Positions 43,601 to 56,787 of a DNA stretch of 64,000 nucleotides are shown here, one piece after another. The position numbers and the translations under genes were made by a program. The stretch comes from Lota lota (taxonomy: Eukaryota > Chordata > Actinopteri > Gadiformes > Lotidae): assembly GCA_026745465.1 (NCBI GenBank), contig JACYXH010000363.1:3614001-3678000 (forward strand), read 5' to 3'. Each line of letters starts with the position of its first letter. Within the stretch, counting starts at the first letter, position 1. The notes beneath the pieces were generated by a model that saw only the letters and a list, made by a program, of their open reading frames with translations, was not told where the DNA came from and searched no databases.

Positions 43601-46600
43601 TAACTCAAAACAGAATATAAAAAGGTTATAAATTATGAAATAAAAGGCTCTTGACATGGTCATATGACATTTTAGATTTCATATTAGCATTCACCTCACC
43701 ATATTCTCCACTATATATAGGAAGAAGTTTACCTTTATCTTCCCATTTTTGTGATAAATGTACTCCATTTACTTCATACTATTTGACTAATTTAATCTAT
43801 TTCCGAGGCATTTAGTTATATTTGTCAACGCCATCTCCATGAAGAATGTAAATATATTGTCATGTTCTCTCCATCACCTACCCTGCACACCATGATACAT
43901 GACTCTAGCCACCTTCACAAGGCTTCCCGCTCCGCCGCCTCTGATGCAGGGTGTAGCCTTTTCCCCATATAGTTGTTCATATGACATGTTTTCATTGTTT
44001 ATCTTTTTGGGCTGAAAATAGACAGAATAAGCCAGAAGCACATACGCTTCAGCCGAGCCAAGTGAGGCTGTGTAATGTGGACAGCACGCCAGCAACACAA
44101 CAACCACATCTCACTGAGTCACATTGCTCCTTAGATGGTGGCACCCTTGAGTTCAATATTAAAATGCTGAACAACAAACAAAGAGGGACCTAAATGGTGC
44201 TCTTCTAATTAGCTTTTATAGTCTCCCTGGCTGCCAATTACTTTGAGGAAATACGCAGCCTGTGCTAGAGCTAAACACGGTGGGACCCGCTATGGTAGTT
44301 CAGGTCCTGTATGTGCTGTTGTTGAGATTGCACTTTGTGCATGATCAAGTAAATCTGTTACTATCCATGTGCTGCAGACAGGATGTCTTTCGTGGAGGTG
44401 TTGCTTAGCGAGAGAGCCGCTTGGCTGCGATAGTGTAGTAAAAGCATTAAGATGACAATAAACAAACCAAAATAACTAAATAATGCCTCACACAAATCTA
44501 ACATTACATGTCCTTCTTTGAATCATTAATATTGATCTGAGACAAGGGATTATTTGACTAGGGACTCCAGCTGTAGACACAAGTACAAGCCCTTGCTTTG
44601 CTTCACTGCTTCAGTCCATCCTGAATTGTGCCCTTGTAACTGAACCGAATAAAAACCTTGTTTAGATACATTTTCTAGATATCTCTTCGCACACTATTTG
44701 ATTTGTAATAGAGAACGAAGATGAAGATTAGGGCTTGATGGAACCGGTGCTTCCAATATTTAAATTTGGAGATATTTAAATTCGGCCGCTGTCAATTTCT
44801 GACAATTATCAGATTTATTAAATGAGGATTATCTGATATATTAAATGAGGGTTTAATAGTTCCTTGTTCAAAAAGAAATCAGTGCGTTTGTTGCTTATTC
44901 CAACCATGGCTAACAAATCGTTAAACTTTGGAGACTGCATGATCTTCACACAGACACCTGGAACATGGTTCATTGAGAAATGTAATAATTGAGAAACAAC
45001 AAATTCAGAGTAGGAAGTTGAACTCGGCACTTTGGCAATCAGTGGGAGATATTACCCAGTGCATCAGGGAGACACAGACCTCCAGTGAGGAAAACTGGGA
45101 TGCAGCAGGATGCAGCAGCAGTGGTTCTTGTCCATTAATAATAATGTTGTGCACCATGCGCATCGCTGCATCCACCACATCCACACATCTATCTATATCT
45201 AGCTATCTATCGATCTATCGATCTCGATACATATATATATCTATCTCTGTCTCTCTCTTTCTCTCTCTTTCTGTTTAAATTAATTAATAATTTCATAACC
45301 CTATTTTATGTTGAGGGAAGTAGTGCTCCCTACCTGACAAACTGTGACGTGTTTTACTGTAGTTGTTTTCAGAGGATTTCAACTGAGTTGTGTGAACATA
45401 ATGCATTTTATTCCCCCAATCTTTCAATCTACGCTGACATTTACACAAGACTTCCAGTAGCAGCCATACAAGTTTACTAATTTTTAATTGATAAGGCCTG
45501 GGCTTTCATCCATGAACCCACCCTTAAGACCACCTTTATAAATAAATATCCTAAGGAATCAGAACTGTATGCATTAAATGTGTGCTTGATGTGTTCTTAC
45601 AGGCATGTGCATACCAGTCACCACTACACTGCTATTTGCTCTGTTAGACACATGGTTATCTGACAAGAGGCCTCAGACCATCAGCATCTGCTAAGATACA
45701 CTTGATGAATATCTCTATTGTGTTTTTACCGGCTTACTATGGCATGGAATACAAAACGTGTTTGTGTCATATATCGCCTTTCATTAACACAAGGCGATAC
45801 ATGACAGCAGTTGGTAAGCGGTGCGATGCGCTGATAAGGCTTGACAAATGATCCGTACCCTAACCTTCATGCCTGCGCAATGACCGGGGTTCTGCCTGTA
45901 GGGAAATATGTTTCATTCAGGTTTACAGCACAAAACAAGCTTGTACCAGACATTTTAATTGAAGCGCCTCTGGAGAAGCATTGACACGTCACATTAACGC
46001 TGTACAAGCGAAGGCCTTGACCAGCCATAGTGACAGCCATAGTGGATGGCGTATTAAGAGGTAAAAATCAATGGGGTGGCAAAAGCAGCCCCTCATTTAT
46101 AAAGTCCCTAACCTTATTGTCGATATGCTTTCTCGTGACTCATGGGCAAGTGTCTCTCTCTCTTTGTAAACCATGGGGAACACCCAATACACACTATGAA
46201 ATACTCATGTTCGTACAAATAACGAATATTATTTTAAGGTGCATTTAGAGTCATTCACAAGTCATTCTTTAGCGAGATTAGTTTTTCCACGAGCTTATGG
46301 GTTGCTGATGATGACAGTGTTCAGCAGTTGCACATAAATTAGTCAAGCATGAGGCTGATACATTGACAGAAACAAAACAGTGACCCATCATGTGTGACGC
46401 AAAAGTCAAAAGTTGGTGTGACGTGAAATGGGCTGGAAAGGTGAATTTACAGCCGTGATTTTTATCAAAGAGAAAGTATATGCATTTCTGTTACACATGA
46501 AAGAAAAGCAATTGTCCATATATTGCTTTTTGGTCTGAGGACCTACTTCCCATCCCACCCTGTGGGCTTGTACCTTGTCTTTCCTCTGGGGCCTGGTGAT

Positions 46601-47932
46601 TGAATATCTTTTTGCTCCAAGCTCCAGGGATTCTTTTGCAGGAGAAGGGGAGAAACAACACAGGTTTTCCCCTCTACCCTTATATTGCCGTAGGTCATTT
46701 TTTGTTTTACTTTTGAGATATTGGCCATCCAGACATTCTCTCAAACTTTTTCTTTCTTTTTATAGTAAATGTTTTTTTCAGTTCCCAGCAAGCATGGCCA
46801 TGCCTCATATACCAAAATGTAATATTGGGCTTGTGCTTCATGCTTTTATTACTCTTTAAAGGCAACAGGCATATGAACAGAGCCCTAGCCTAGTCATCAG
46901 CGGTCATAAATAAAATCATTAATTTATGTATTGGAGTATCACTTAAAGTGGTGAGGGTGTTCTTCTCCCAGCTATAAGGTTTGATTCCAAGCAGACAGGG
47001 CTCTGGGTTCCATCCCGAGTGCCCTCAATCTACAGGGAGGGAGATGCCTACCATATTGTTATACCATATATTGTTATAGAGAGTGAACTGCTAGTTTATT
47101 TTGTATATTGTTTTTATGTTGTTGCCACATTTAAAGCACAAAATCCATGCACAGAACAAATGGCAAACAACACTGGGCCTATAAAATAACAACGAAAAAA
47201 TCTTTAACATTGATATTTCTTTCCTTGAATCATGGTGCATAGATCAACTCTGAAACGTCTTTGTCAAACTGCATTTCCAAACGGACTGGCTCAAACTAAA
47301 AATACCTTGCTGTTAATAAAACCAACCGTGTGAATGGGTCGTTCTCCCTTTCATACACCCTTTTTCTCTATGAGACACCGGAGTACAAGAATTACATTTC
47401 ACAATCTACTGCCACAACCAAACTTTCAAAACCTTGTTCCTGATTAGATGCGGGAACTACTACTGATGCCATGCCGTTACTATTTTTATAATGGCATGGC
47501 ATCACTCTGAAGAAAGACTAACCAAAAGGGGCTCAACGTTTCTCATGAATGGCGATGACCTCAATGTAAATTTGTATACATTTAGGGGCCTAATTACGAA
47601 GAGGACGTGTAAGTGCTTTGCAGCTGATAAACAGTGGTGGGTAATTAGATCTCACTCATCCATCCAGAATTACAAATTGGTTACCAATCACGTGTTTGGT
47701 TTCACTAGTGTCTGGCTCGGATCAGCAAAGACCAGGTTTCTATTTCACACTCATTATTTGGTGCATACTGGGAAAGGTAATTACTGGACTTGCCTAGCAA
47801 CACATTAGCCAAGGAAAGTGGACACGTTTAATGTGCGATGGCTAAAGCTGAGTTCAACGTGTCCACATGCTGATGCTATTGGGTTTTCATACACCCCAAG
47901 ACACTTCTTTATGATATCTGTGTGTGTGTATA

Positions 47933-48014
<82 letters not shown>

Positions 48015-49255
48015 TATTGATCTTATGTAGTGATGTGTTTATTGTGAAGGAAACACATCAGTTTCTCGCCTCTAGAGTTTTTTTCTCTAATCGTTTTTTA
48101 ATCTAAATACAAAAATAAAATGCAAAAGCTACAAGGAGCTTGAAAAATCCTTAATGAAAAGCTGTGAAGTAAACAAAAGCACAATCATGAGTATTGTTTT
48201 GTGGGTTTATCACTTGTTCTTTCAGTTTAGTTTTGTTGTGTGAAGTGCCTAACCAACAGGCTGTAGTTTTTGAATATGTACCATCTTTAAGGACAACGAC
48301 AACAATATCCATAAGGCGAGCCGTGCTTGACAACTCACTTGTTTCTGCCAACATAAAAAACAAAACAATTCAGGGGAACATTTCAGATAGATGCATGTAC
48401 TTTTACAAGCCCAGTACTGTATTTAGGGTTGATAGCTACACTGAAAAGCACTATAGCTACATGCAATTAACTTGGAAGTATCACCAACGTGTTGCCTGAA
48501 CTGACTCCCCACAATGTTTTTCCACGTGTATTATTGCTATTTATCTACAGTACTTTATCTTGACTTTGATCAAACCATTTTCCTCCTGGTATAGGAACCA
48601 ATTCTAGCAAAGGAATATCTGACATGTATACCACAGTTCAAGCTGTGTTACATGCTGCCAGGGAAACAGCTTGGAACTGAAGTGTGCAACTTCCAGCTCT
48701 CGATCCTTATGGGTCACATAGGGGTCAATTATGTTCTGCTCCCCTGATCACCAAAAGTAGATCTGTTGTTATTTTATAATGATCTCTGATCATTGGCTGG
48801 GGTTAGGGTTGTGTGGAATTGGAAACTATGGAGAATATATTTGATTGTATGGTCATTGTTTTTTGAGGGGGGTTGGAAAACACTGCAACAACACGGGAAA
48901 TACTTTTGTTTTCAAATTTCCGTTTGTTTTTTTTGTTCTTGCCCAGCTTGACAATCAATCAAATATAACTTTCTGGCTTGACGGCATACTTTGGTTAAAC
49001 CCAGGTGATTAAATTACTATTATAACTTTTATTATAACTGTACAAATAAAATAGTTGGACCTAGTGCCTTCTTTTGCATCTCTACGGAGCTGACATTTCT
49101 TATCCACAGGGCACCTTTTCTAACTTTACTTACTTTTAACTAATAAAAACCTCTCCATTTCCATTCCTTCTCTCCCACCCCATTTACCCAACAGGGAACA
49201 TTGGCATGCCGAAAACATATGTGCGTTAGTGTGCCTGGCCTATTATGATCGGGGG

Positions 49256-49286
<31 letters not shown>

Positions 49287-52200
49287 CGGTGATAATGCAT
49301 TGATGATAATGCATCAAAACGCCAGCGTTATACTGACAGCAGTGTCCGTGCAGGTGCACTCTCTCGTCCCTTCTCAGATGACGCATCCATGCAGTGCCTC
49401 GGGCACCAGTTACCTATACTGCTTATTTTACCTACTTGCTTTCAAATCTAAAACACTGAGACCGATATCCAGCTCATACATGCATAATATTAAGAAAATC
49501 TTATTTTTGAGAACAAGCACAGGCTTATCATGATTCTGATCTTCAAGGGATTTAATGTGTCTGAAGACGATGAATCAGTTAGATCATTGGAGATACGACA
49601 TGACTGTATGGAATCGGGTAGTTTTGTATCTTGTAGATTCATGATTAATTATGACCACTAAGGTTTGTCAATATAGATACATACTCACATTAAATGTATC
49701 TAAACAAATACTGTAGACTAAGGGGATTTACTTCACACCGTGACAGGATTTATTTGTTCAAATGAGCAGTTTAATATATTCCGATGTTTTTATATTTTGC
49801 CCTGTAAGTCCACTAGACTGTGACAGACGCCCGCTGTCTTGTTTTTCTTCGAGACAAGCGACAGTCTGTTAGAAGTGAGACTTGGCCTGACCTGAATGAC
49901 TAACCAAATGGCTGTGAATGCAGCACTGTTTTCACCATATCTCCTAAATCAAACATAATGGCCATTTTAAAGAGGTGTGCCACTATACAAAGCTATGTGT
50001 CCACATACATGGATGGGGAAAAAATGCTTTGGTCATGTGTCACATCATTTGTGAGTTTGGCAACTATATTTTTAGGTTTTGTCTCAGCTGTTGAAAACAA
50101 CGAGAGCATCATGTCTTTGAATGAGGTCACTTCTCACAGGAGAATGACTAACAAGGCAACTGGGTCAACACTTTCATGCTTTTGGCTGCCACTTTTTAAC
50201 CCCCCTCATTGTGAATCAAATAAAAATGTGCTGTCATTATTTTATTGTATTAAGGCCTTTGACATGCGATATCGAGTTTCAATGCATTACTGAAAGCTGT
50301 CGTTTTTAATTGTCTTTGCCAGCTGAATGCTTTTAAACCAGTGACTAGCATTGATAGAAATGCACGCATGGGGGAATATGTTAGGATTAAATGTTCTTGC
50401 AGCTAATTTGCAAATACTATATAATGGTAGAATAGAAAACATAAAGCCATAATTTAGCACTAAGTAATTCTTGCTTTGGAACTGCATTGTTTTCTATTGA
50501 AATCTCTTGTTTCTTGCGATAGTCAGTTGTGATTTTATGACAAAATTACAAAATATATCATCTGTAGGCATGTTGTAGCCTAGAAGTCTAGTAGTCTTAT
50601 AAGCAGATGTTAACACAATGCAACGCATGTCTTCTGTAGTTCATAGCCCACGTCTCTGTTTACTCGAGCAACATCATTAATTGTATTAATTGGCTTTGTT
50701 ATAGTTCTGTGTTAAAAAAAGAAAACATCCTTCATTTCCACTGTAAATCCTGCCAGTTAACATAGATCATCTCACTATTGCCATGTGGGGAACATTAAAT
50801 ATGGACATACAGGAGGACATTGCGTATTAGTGAAATTGTTTATATAATGTGTTCATGTCCCCGTATCATTTGCTTGATGTCGCTTTTTGTTTTTCATCTC
50901 TGACTTGACTGCAGGAGTCCAAATGGACCTTCCTGTTCGCCTTCCTGGCGTTTCCTGCTTTGATTCAGCTGTGTGTGCTGCCGTTCCTCCCAGAGAGTCC
51001 TCGCTACCTGCTGATGGAGAGGAGGGATGAGGCTGCCGCAGAACAAGGTACAGACTACACACGCAAACGCACACACACACACACACACACACACTGCGGC
51101 TATGAGATCACTTTACACTGAACCACAAAGAAGTTTAAAATAATGAAGCGTACTGGGGATTGTGCTGTGCAGAGTTTTGCATTTCAGTTCTCTTATAGTG
51201 GTGGGGCAGGCCTCAACAAAACCTATCATTTTAACTCTATCATTTTGTAAAATGTTTATATAGTGATTTCGAAAATTACAATTTAGTCACTTGGCAAATG
51301 CTGTTATCTAAAGGGAGTTACAGTCATTGTCTTTTAGATACATGTCCTGCAGGAGCAGGTTGAGGTAAAGCAACTTGCACAAGGATTCCTACAGATACTG
51401 AGGCCCTTGGGGTTCGAAGCCGGAACCTTTCGGTTAGTAATCAATCCACTAGACTAGGGGTTTTCAAGCCCTTTCCTGCCGTGAACCATCTCTGGAGGCA
51501 CATTGGACACAGGACCTACCTATTCTTATCTTTACATGTACAAAATGTCTGACAGAGAACAAGTGAACAATACAGTATTCCCCCTTTCAATATTTAAACA
51601 TACTAATTTTCAAACGAGACAGGCAATACATTTAAGTAACCTTTGCATATTTTTTTCTGCATCCTGCGACCAACTTATTTATCCTGACTAAGCAGCAGCC
51701 ATGGCCGTCTGTTTGTGGAGCCCTAACATAGATCTAAACAACCAACGTGTAGTTAATCTAAAGGCCTATAGATGGCTGGCTGTGGTTGGATGCAAAAAGA
51801 CCAACGTGATCTCTAACCTTAACGACAGAATAGGTTGTTTAGTCAATATGAATCAAAACGAGCCATATGTGCATTGGCTAGTCACGCCAATGCCCATATA
51901 TTGACTGGTAGAAGAAGCCAGGAATACGTCACATACGTCAAATATCTGTCTCCCAAAACAAAATGGATGATAATGATTTTATTCTCTGTGAAAATTAATA
52001 TTTTAAGATAGTTTTGGCAATCAAATGTGTTTTGCTAAGAAATGTGCATGCTTTTTCTCATAACGTTCGTTCATTGAATGTTAATGATGTTTAGTTAGTT
52101 AGTTAATGCAACGTTTTTCTATCGTTGCTATGGTTGATATGGATACTGCTACCGATGAAACCATGCAGCTTGCATGTTGTTTGAATCATTGTCTTTGCAT

Positions 52201-55200
52201 TGTGTAGTTATCTGAACTGTTATGTTAAGTGTTATTTTATGTAACTCTTTGATAATGTTCTTTTGATAAAAACATAGATTTATGAGTGACCCAGGGATGA
52301 TATATTTATTCTTCTTCTTTGGGACGGTCTAGGCCGACGTGTTTTTGTGCAAGTCATCATGCAAGTTGCGTGGTTTCAGCGATAGCAGCGTCCAAATCAA
52401 CCAGCTACAATGCAAAACATTAACTAACAAACTAAACATCATATACGTTCACTGAACAACAATTATAAAAATAAAATGCAAACGTCTTGTGAGAAATGTT
52501 GTGTCTAAGGATGATATTCTGTCAAAGCTTTTGATAGACAAAGAGATCTGAAAATCTCAGTGGAAGTGGTAGGACTCCGCAACAGATAGCTGCTGTCACA
52601 GCAGCACTATATGGGTATACTATATGGACAGGCTGGTGAAGGATCCCAGCCCCAGCTTTTTATCACTCCTCTTTATAGTCCGCCGACTAACATCATCTTA
52701 GCAGTGAGGCTTCTGAATGGGACAAGCACAGAGAGCCAGAGTGGAGTAGGCATTTAGCATCAGGCCTGAGGTTAGAGGGGTTGTCGTCAGCATACACACA
52801 TGCACGTACGCACGCACGCACGCAGGCACACACACACACACACACAAACAAAAGATCCTTAGGGGGTGGACCTGTAGTGTCCTATTATCATCATGCTGAG
52901 CGTGAGACAGAAACAGCATGTTTCTCCACATCCCCATTTGTCTCCTGTCAATTTAAAGCAAGAGTGGCATAAGTTAAGTTAACTTACAGTTAACAGCAAA
53001 TTTACATGGAATAATAGAATAACGCTTTTATTGGCCATATCCATGAACACACAGGCCTTTTGATAAATGATAAATGTTAACAATTCATCACTGTTTAAAT
53101 TGGTTTTGTATTATTTATTATTAATAGGCAGAACTTGACTGAGGTGCGTTTTCCCAGGGGCAATGTCAATAAATTCACATTGCTTTCGCTGGCAGGTTAG
53201 AATGCAAACGCAATCAGCTCTCCTCCCTCATTGGCACTCCTCAGATGTCTATCGCTGCCTCCCTCACTCCCTCCCACCTGTCCTGCCGACAGTCTATAGT
53301 TAGGTTTCTATTCGCATCATATCTCGGTAGGGTTCCTTGTCAAGCGGCCCTTGAATCTGTCTAGTTTGGAGAAGGGGCTTTTGTTGTGCTGTGTGCCTCC
53401 CCCTATGGAGCACTGCTGGCGTTCAGAAACGTGGCCCAGCATGTTTGCACTGTTGCCATCATGCCAGGAATACAAACCTAGTGGGGCGCAACACTGTAGA
53501 GGGAAATATTACGGCACCGACAGACGGAGATGGTTCACCATGAGGTCATAAACATCAATATGGTGACACGCGACACTAAAATTTGATAAACCCCCCCTGG
53601 TGTGATATTAGATTAAGGCAGCTTCTCCATATTTGCTGTCAGCAGGGAGCAACAGTGGTGAACTAATCTGTATATGCAAATCAAGGACATAATTAGGATT
53701 TAAGCTCTGTTGCGTTAAGGTCACCCCTTAATTCATGTGAGTTTTACACAACAATCATTGAAGCAATGTCCTTCGTTTTAAATTTGATTTCTTCAACTTT
53801 ATAAATTTATATTATATAGGAAAGTTGAAGGAGGAATAATACAATATGTATCCCTGTATGCGTAGTTATTTTGTGATTAATTTTGTAAGCTTCTCTAATA
53901 AAACATTACTCGATGCCAGAGTTCCCAACATTATCAAGTTCAATAAGGCAGTACCATTATGGGATCTCTTTCATGTGTCTGATGTGGGGCTTGCATGGAT
54001 CATCCATCAAAATCCCCCTGCTCTGGTGACCCAGTTTACCGTCCCTGCCTTCCTGCAGAGCTGTGTCCTTAACCTGCGACAACATCCCCTCAAAATCAAT
54101 GTAGCACATGCTTGTGTTTGTGCGGATGAGGGAATTACCGTCTACACCCATCAATTTACTAGCTCGGGATTGAGGGGAAGCATTTTTTTGTTATTTATAA
54201 CCTTCATCAAGGTAAATATCTTCTTTAGTCTTCCACACAAATGACAAATTACTTTACTAATGGCGTGTTCCATCCTTCTAAAATGTTAATTACCGCAGTA
54301 ACCCCAGTTTTAGTCATTTACCAACCTGGTAATTACCATTGTTAATGTACCCATGTAAAGGATCGAAAAGGTAATTCTCTTAGTAGTAGACAAGTACTCC
54401 ATAATAAACAATTGTAGTGGCACCTGTAGTCTTTTTGTTTTTTACTATAGTACGAGTAACCATCTAATAATGCCCGTAGAATACAAGGATGAGAAAGTTA
54501 AAAAACAAATGGATGTTTTAGCATTCCGTGCAGCTGCAGCTGTCTCCTCCGCAGAGACAGATAACGAGAGCAGGAACCGTGCTCAGTCCCGCGAGACACC
54601 GCGAGCATGGCTACGCCTGAGATAAATATCGGATCAAGAGGCAATAGAAACGTTGGACATGCAGAATTGAAATGAGTTCCAAAGAACACTTGACCGAAAA
54701 CAATTTTTGAAAGAAAACAAAACAAACATTTCCTTGGAATTGAATGGAAGAACGTGAGCACCAGCTGCCTTCTCAGCCACTGTCCGAAAAGGCTTCTAAA
54801 TTAAGTTCCACTGCATTTTTCTGGCATGGCCACCCCAGTAATTGGCATCTTATGTCATTTATAGTATATCCCGGCCTTTGGGCAGTTGACATTTTGCAAC
54901 GATCAAGTCTGTGGGAAGGAAAAGCTGTTATTTCTGGGAAATAAAACCTGACAGAGTTATGTTGCATGGAAAGGTGCACTTTACGCAAATATTGGCTGTT
55001 CAGCTACTCCAGCAAGTAGAACTTTACTACATCCTCCAAGCAGCGCACTCCTGGATCTCGTAAAAGGAACCATTCTAGGGACAGAATTGGATATCGTCTC
55101 TGCTATCCAAGCATCCAACTGTATCTTGTTTAAACCTCACCTGCTACCCACTAGCTTCACTATGATTCTGAAAGTAAACACACACGTTATAATTTACTTA

Positions 55201-56732
55201 AAGCACTCATCAGATTGGGGATAGAGGTGGTAAAAATGAGAAAGAGCTAAAGCCATTTCCATCAATATGCTGATGCCGTACAGCAATGAATGAGACTCAT
55301 GGAATGAAAGTCTGCCATGGTGGAGTCATTAGCTTAAGTAATTACATCAGCAAAATTGGACAGTAGAAACATGCATTTTTGGGGTGTTCTCAAGCCTTCT
55401 CACAAAAAAATCAAAGCTAATTGTAACATCCTTAGAACTTCCGGTTAGAATGTTCTGTTGAACCGGATGTACAAAAGAAGGTTGCAGAATAAAGATGGCA
55501 GCGCCGTATGACTAAATGAATAATTAGTCCAGTCGTATCTTTTATTTACAAAGATAACATAAAACATTACATGGTGTCAGAGTACACGTCTGGAGCAACA
55601 GGTGCAACACGTCTGTTCAATGCAATTATTATATGTTTTGCTATTATTCGTGTTTTTTTTGGGGATCATGTTAACGCTATAACACAGGTAATTTATTATT
55701 TTAACAATATTTATTTACAAATTTGCCAGGAGGGACGATTTCCTCCCTGAATATGCGTCTGACCCCCTCCCAATTACAACCGTATATCTTATAAGGGGCA
55801 GGTTTGATACAATGACTGTACAAAGGAGCGCCCTATGGGAGCACTGTTGAGGCATTTTAATAAACAACCAAGTGGGATGCCTATGATGAGTAAGAAGTTT
55901 GATGCTCTGATTGGTTGTAGGTCCATCCACTTGTGGCTGGAGGCATTTTGGTCCACGCCCCTTGGAAGTCAAATATGAACTGAGAGGTTCCAGACTAATA
56001 TGCATTAGCAAATTAGTCTTGGGATGTCAGGCTAGCAACAACTAGGGCTGTGCTGAATTTTTTATAATCGTCTGACCGGCGGTGGTCGATAGTCACTGCA
56101 AACAAAATCAAATAACTGTCACAACCACAGTCAACCCAAATATTTTCGGCCCTTCATCGAGCCGCAAATCCTTGCACGCACACGAACCTTCCCACAATCC
56201 TTTGCCCCATGCAAAACATCAAAGATCATCAAAGATGCATAACATACCAAGTGAATAGGAGGTGTTACCAATCATGAGACCATGCGTCTGGTGGGGCTGC
56301 TCTGTCAGTCTAGCAGGGGGTATAAAGGTGTTGAAACCCTTCCTCTCTCGGACACAGGGAGAGTTAATTGTGCTGCTTTCATAAGTGTAGGAGAGGAAGT
56401 CCTCCTCCACATTAAAAACCGCCACAACGGTATAATTTATGCAACTAATTAAATTAATTAACAAGACTCACTGTGCATGTGCACATTGCATGTACAGTGT
56501 GTTGTTAAACAAAGCAGTGAGCACACTCTGAACCAGAGAGGTTCTCCCGCAAGGCGTTACATGAGAGCCCTAATCAACCAGATGATATGGTTCACGGGGG
56601 TCTCTGTAAAAGATTGTCTCTGTACAGCGCTTCAAATTGTCCATTGCGAGATTCTTGTATGAACCCTTCCCTGTATGAAATGCACAGTGATTGCTGGTTT
56701 ATCTATATTACTTTGGCTAATATGATTGGTAC

Positions 56733-56787
<55 letters not shown>

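Larger units (their letters stand above)
43441..50914 (+). other. slc2a9: slc2a9 intron 5
   Basis: Long intron containing an ATCT-rich patch (45187-45262), a possible SINE head (46940-47060), an AT microsatellite (47933-48011) and a poly(G) tract (49251-49286). No other exon recognised. Confidence 0.75.

Noticed and set aside
51405..51464. Possible tRNA gene (A- and B-box on the minus strand)
   Set aside because: The stems do not pair into a clover-leaf and the sequence continues into a SINE tail.
54498..54620. CpG-rich patch in slc2a9 intron 6 as an alternative promoter or exon
   Set aside because: Only about 100 bp long, with no motif set or frame strong enough to call.
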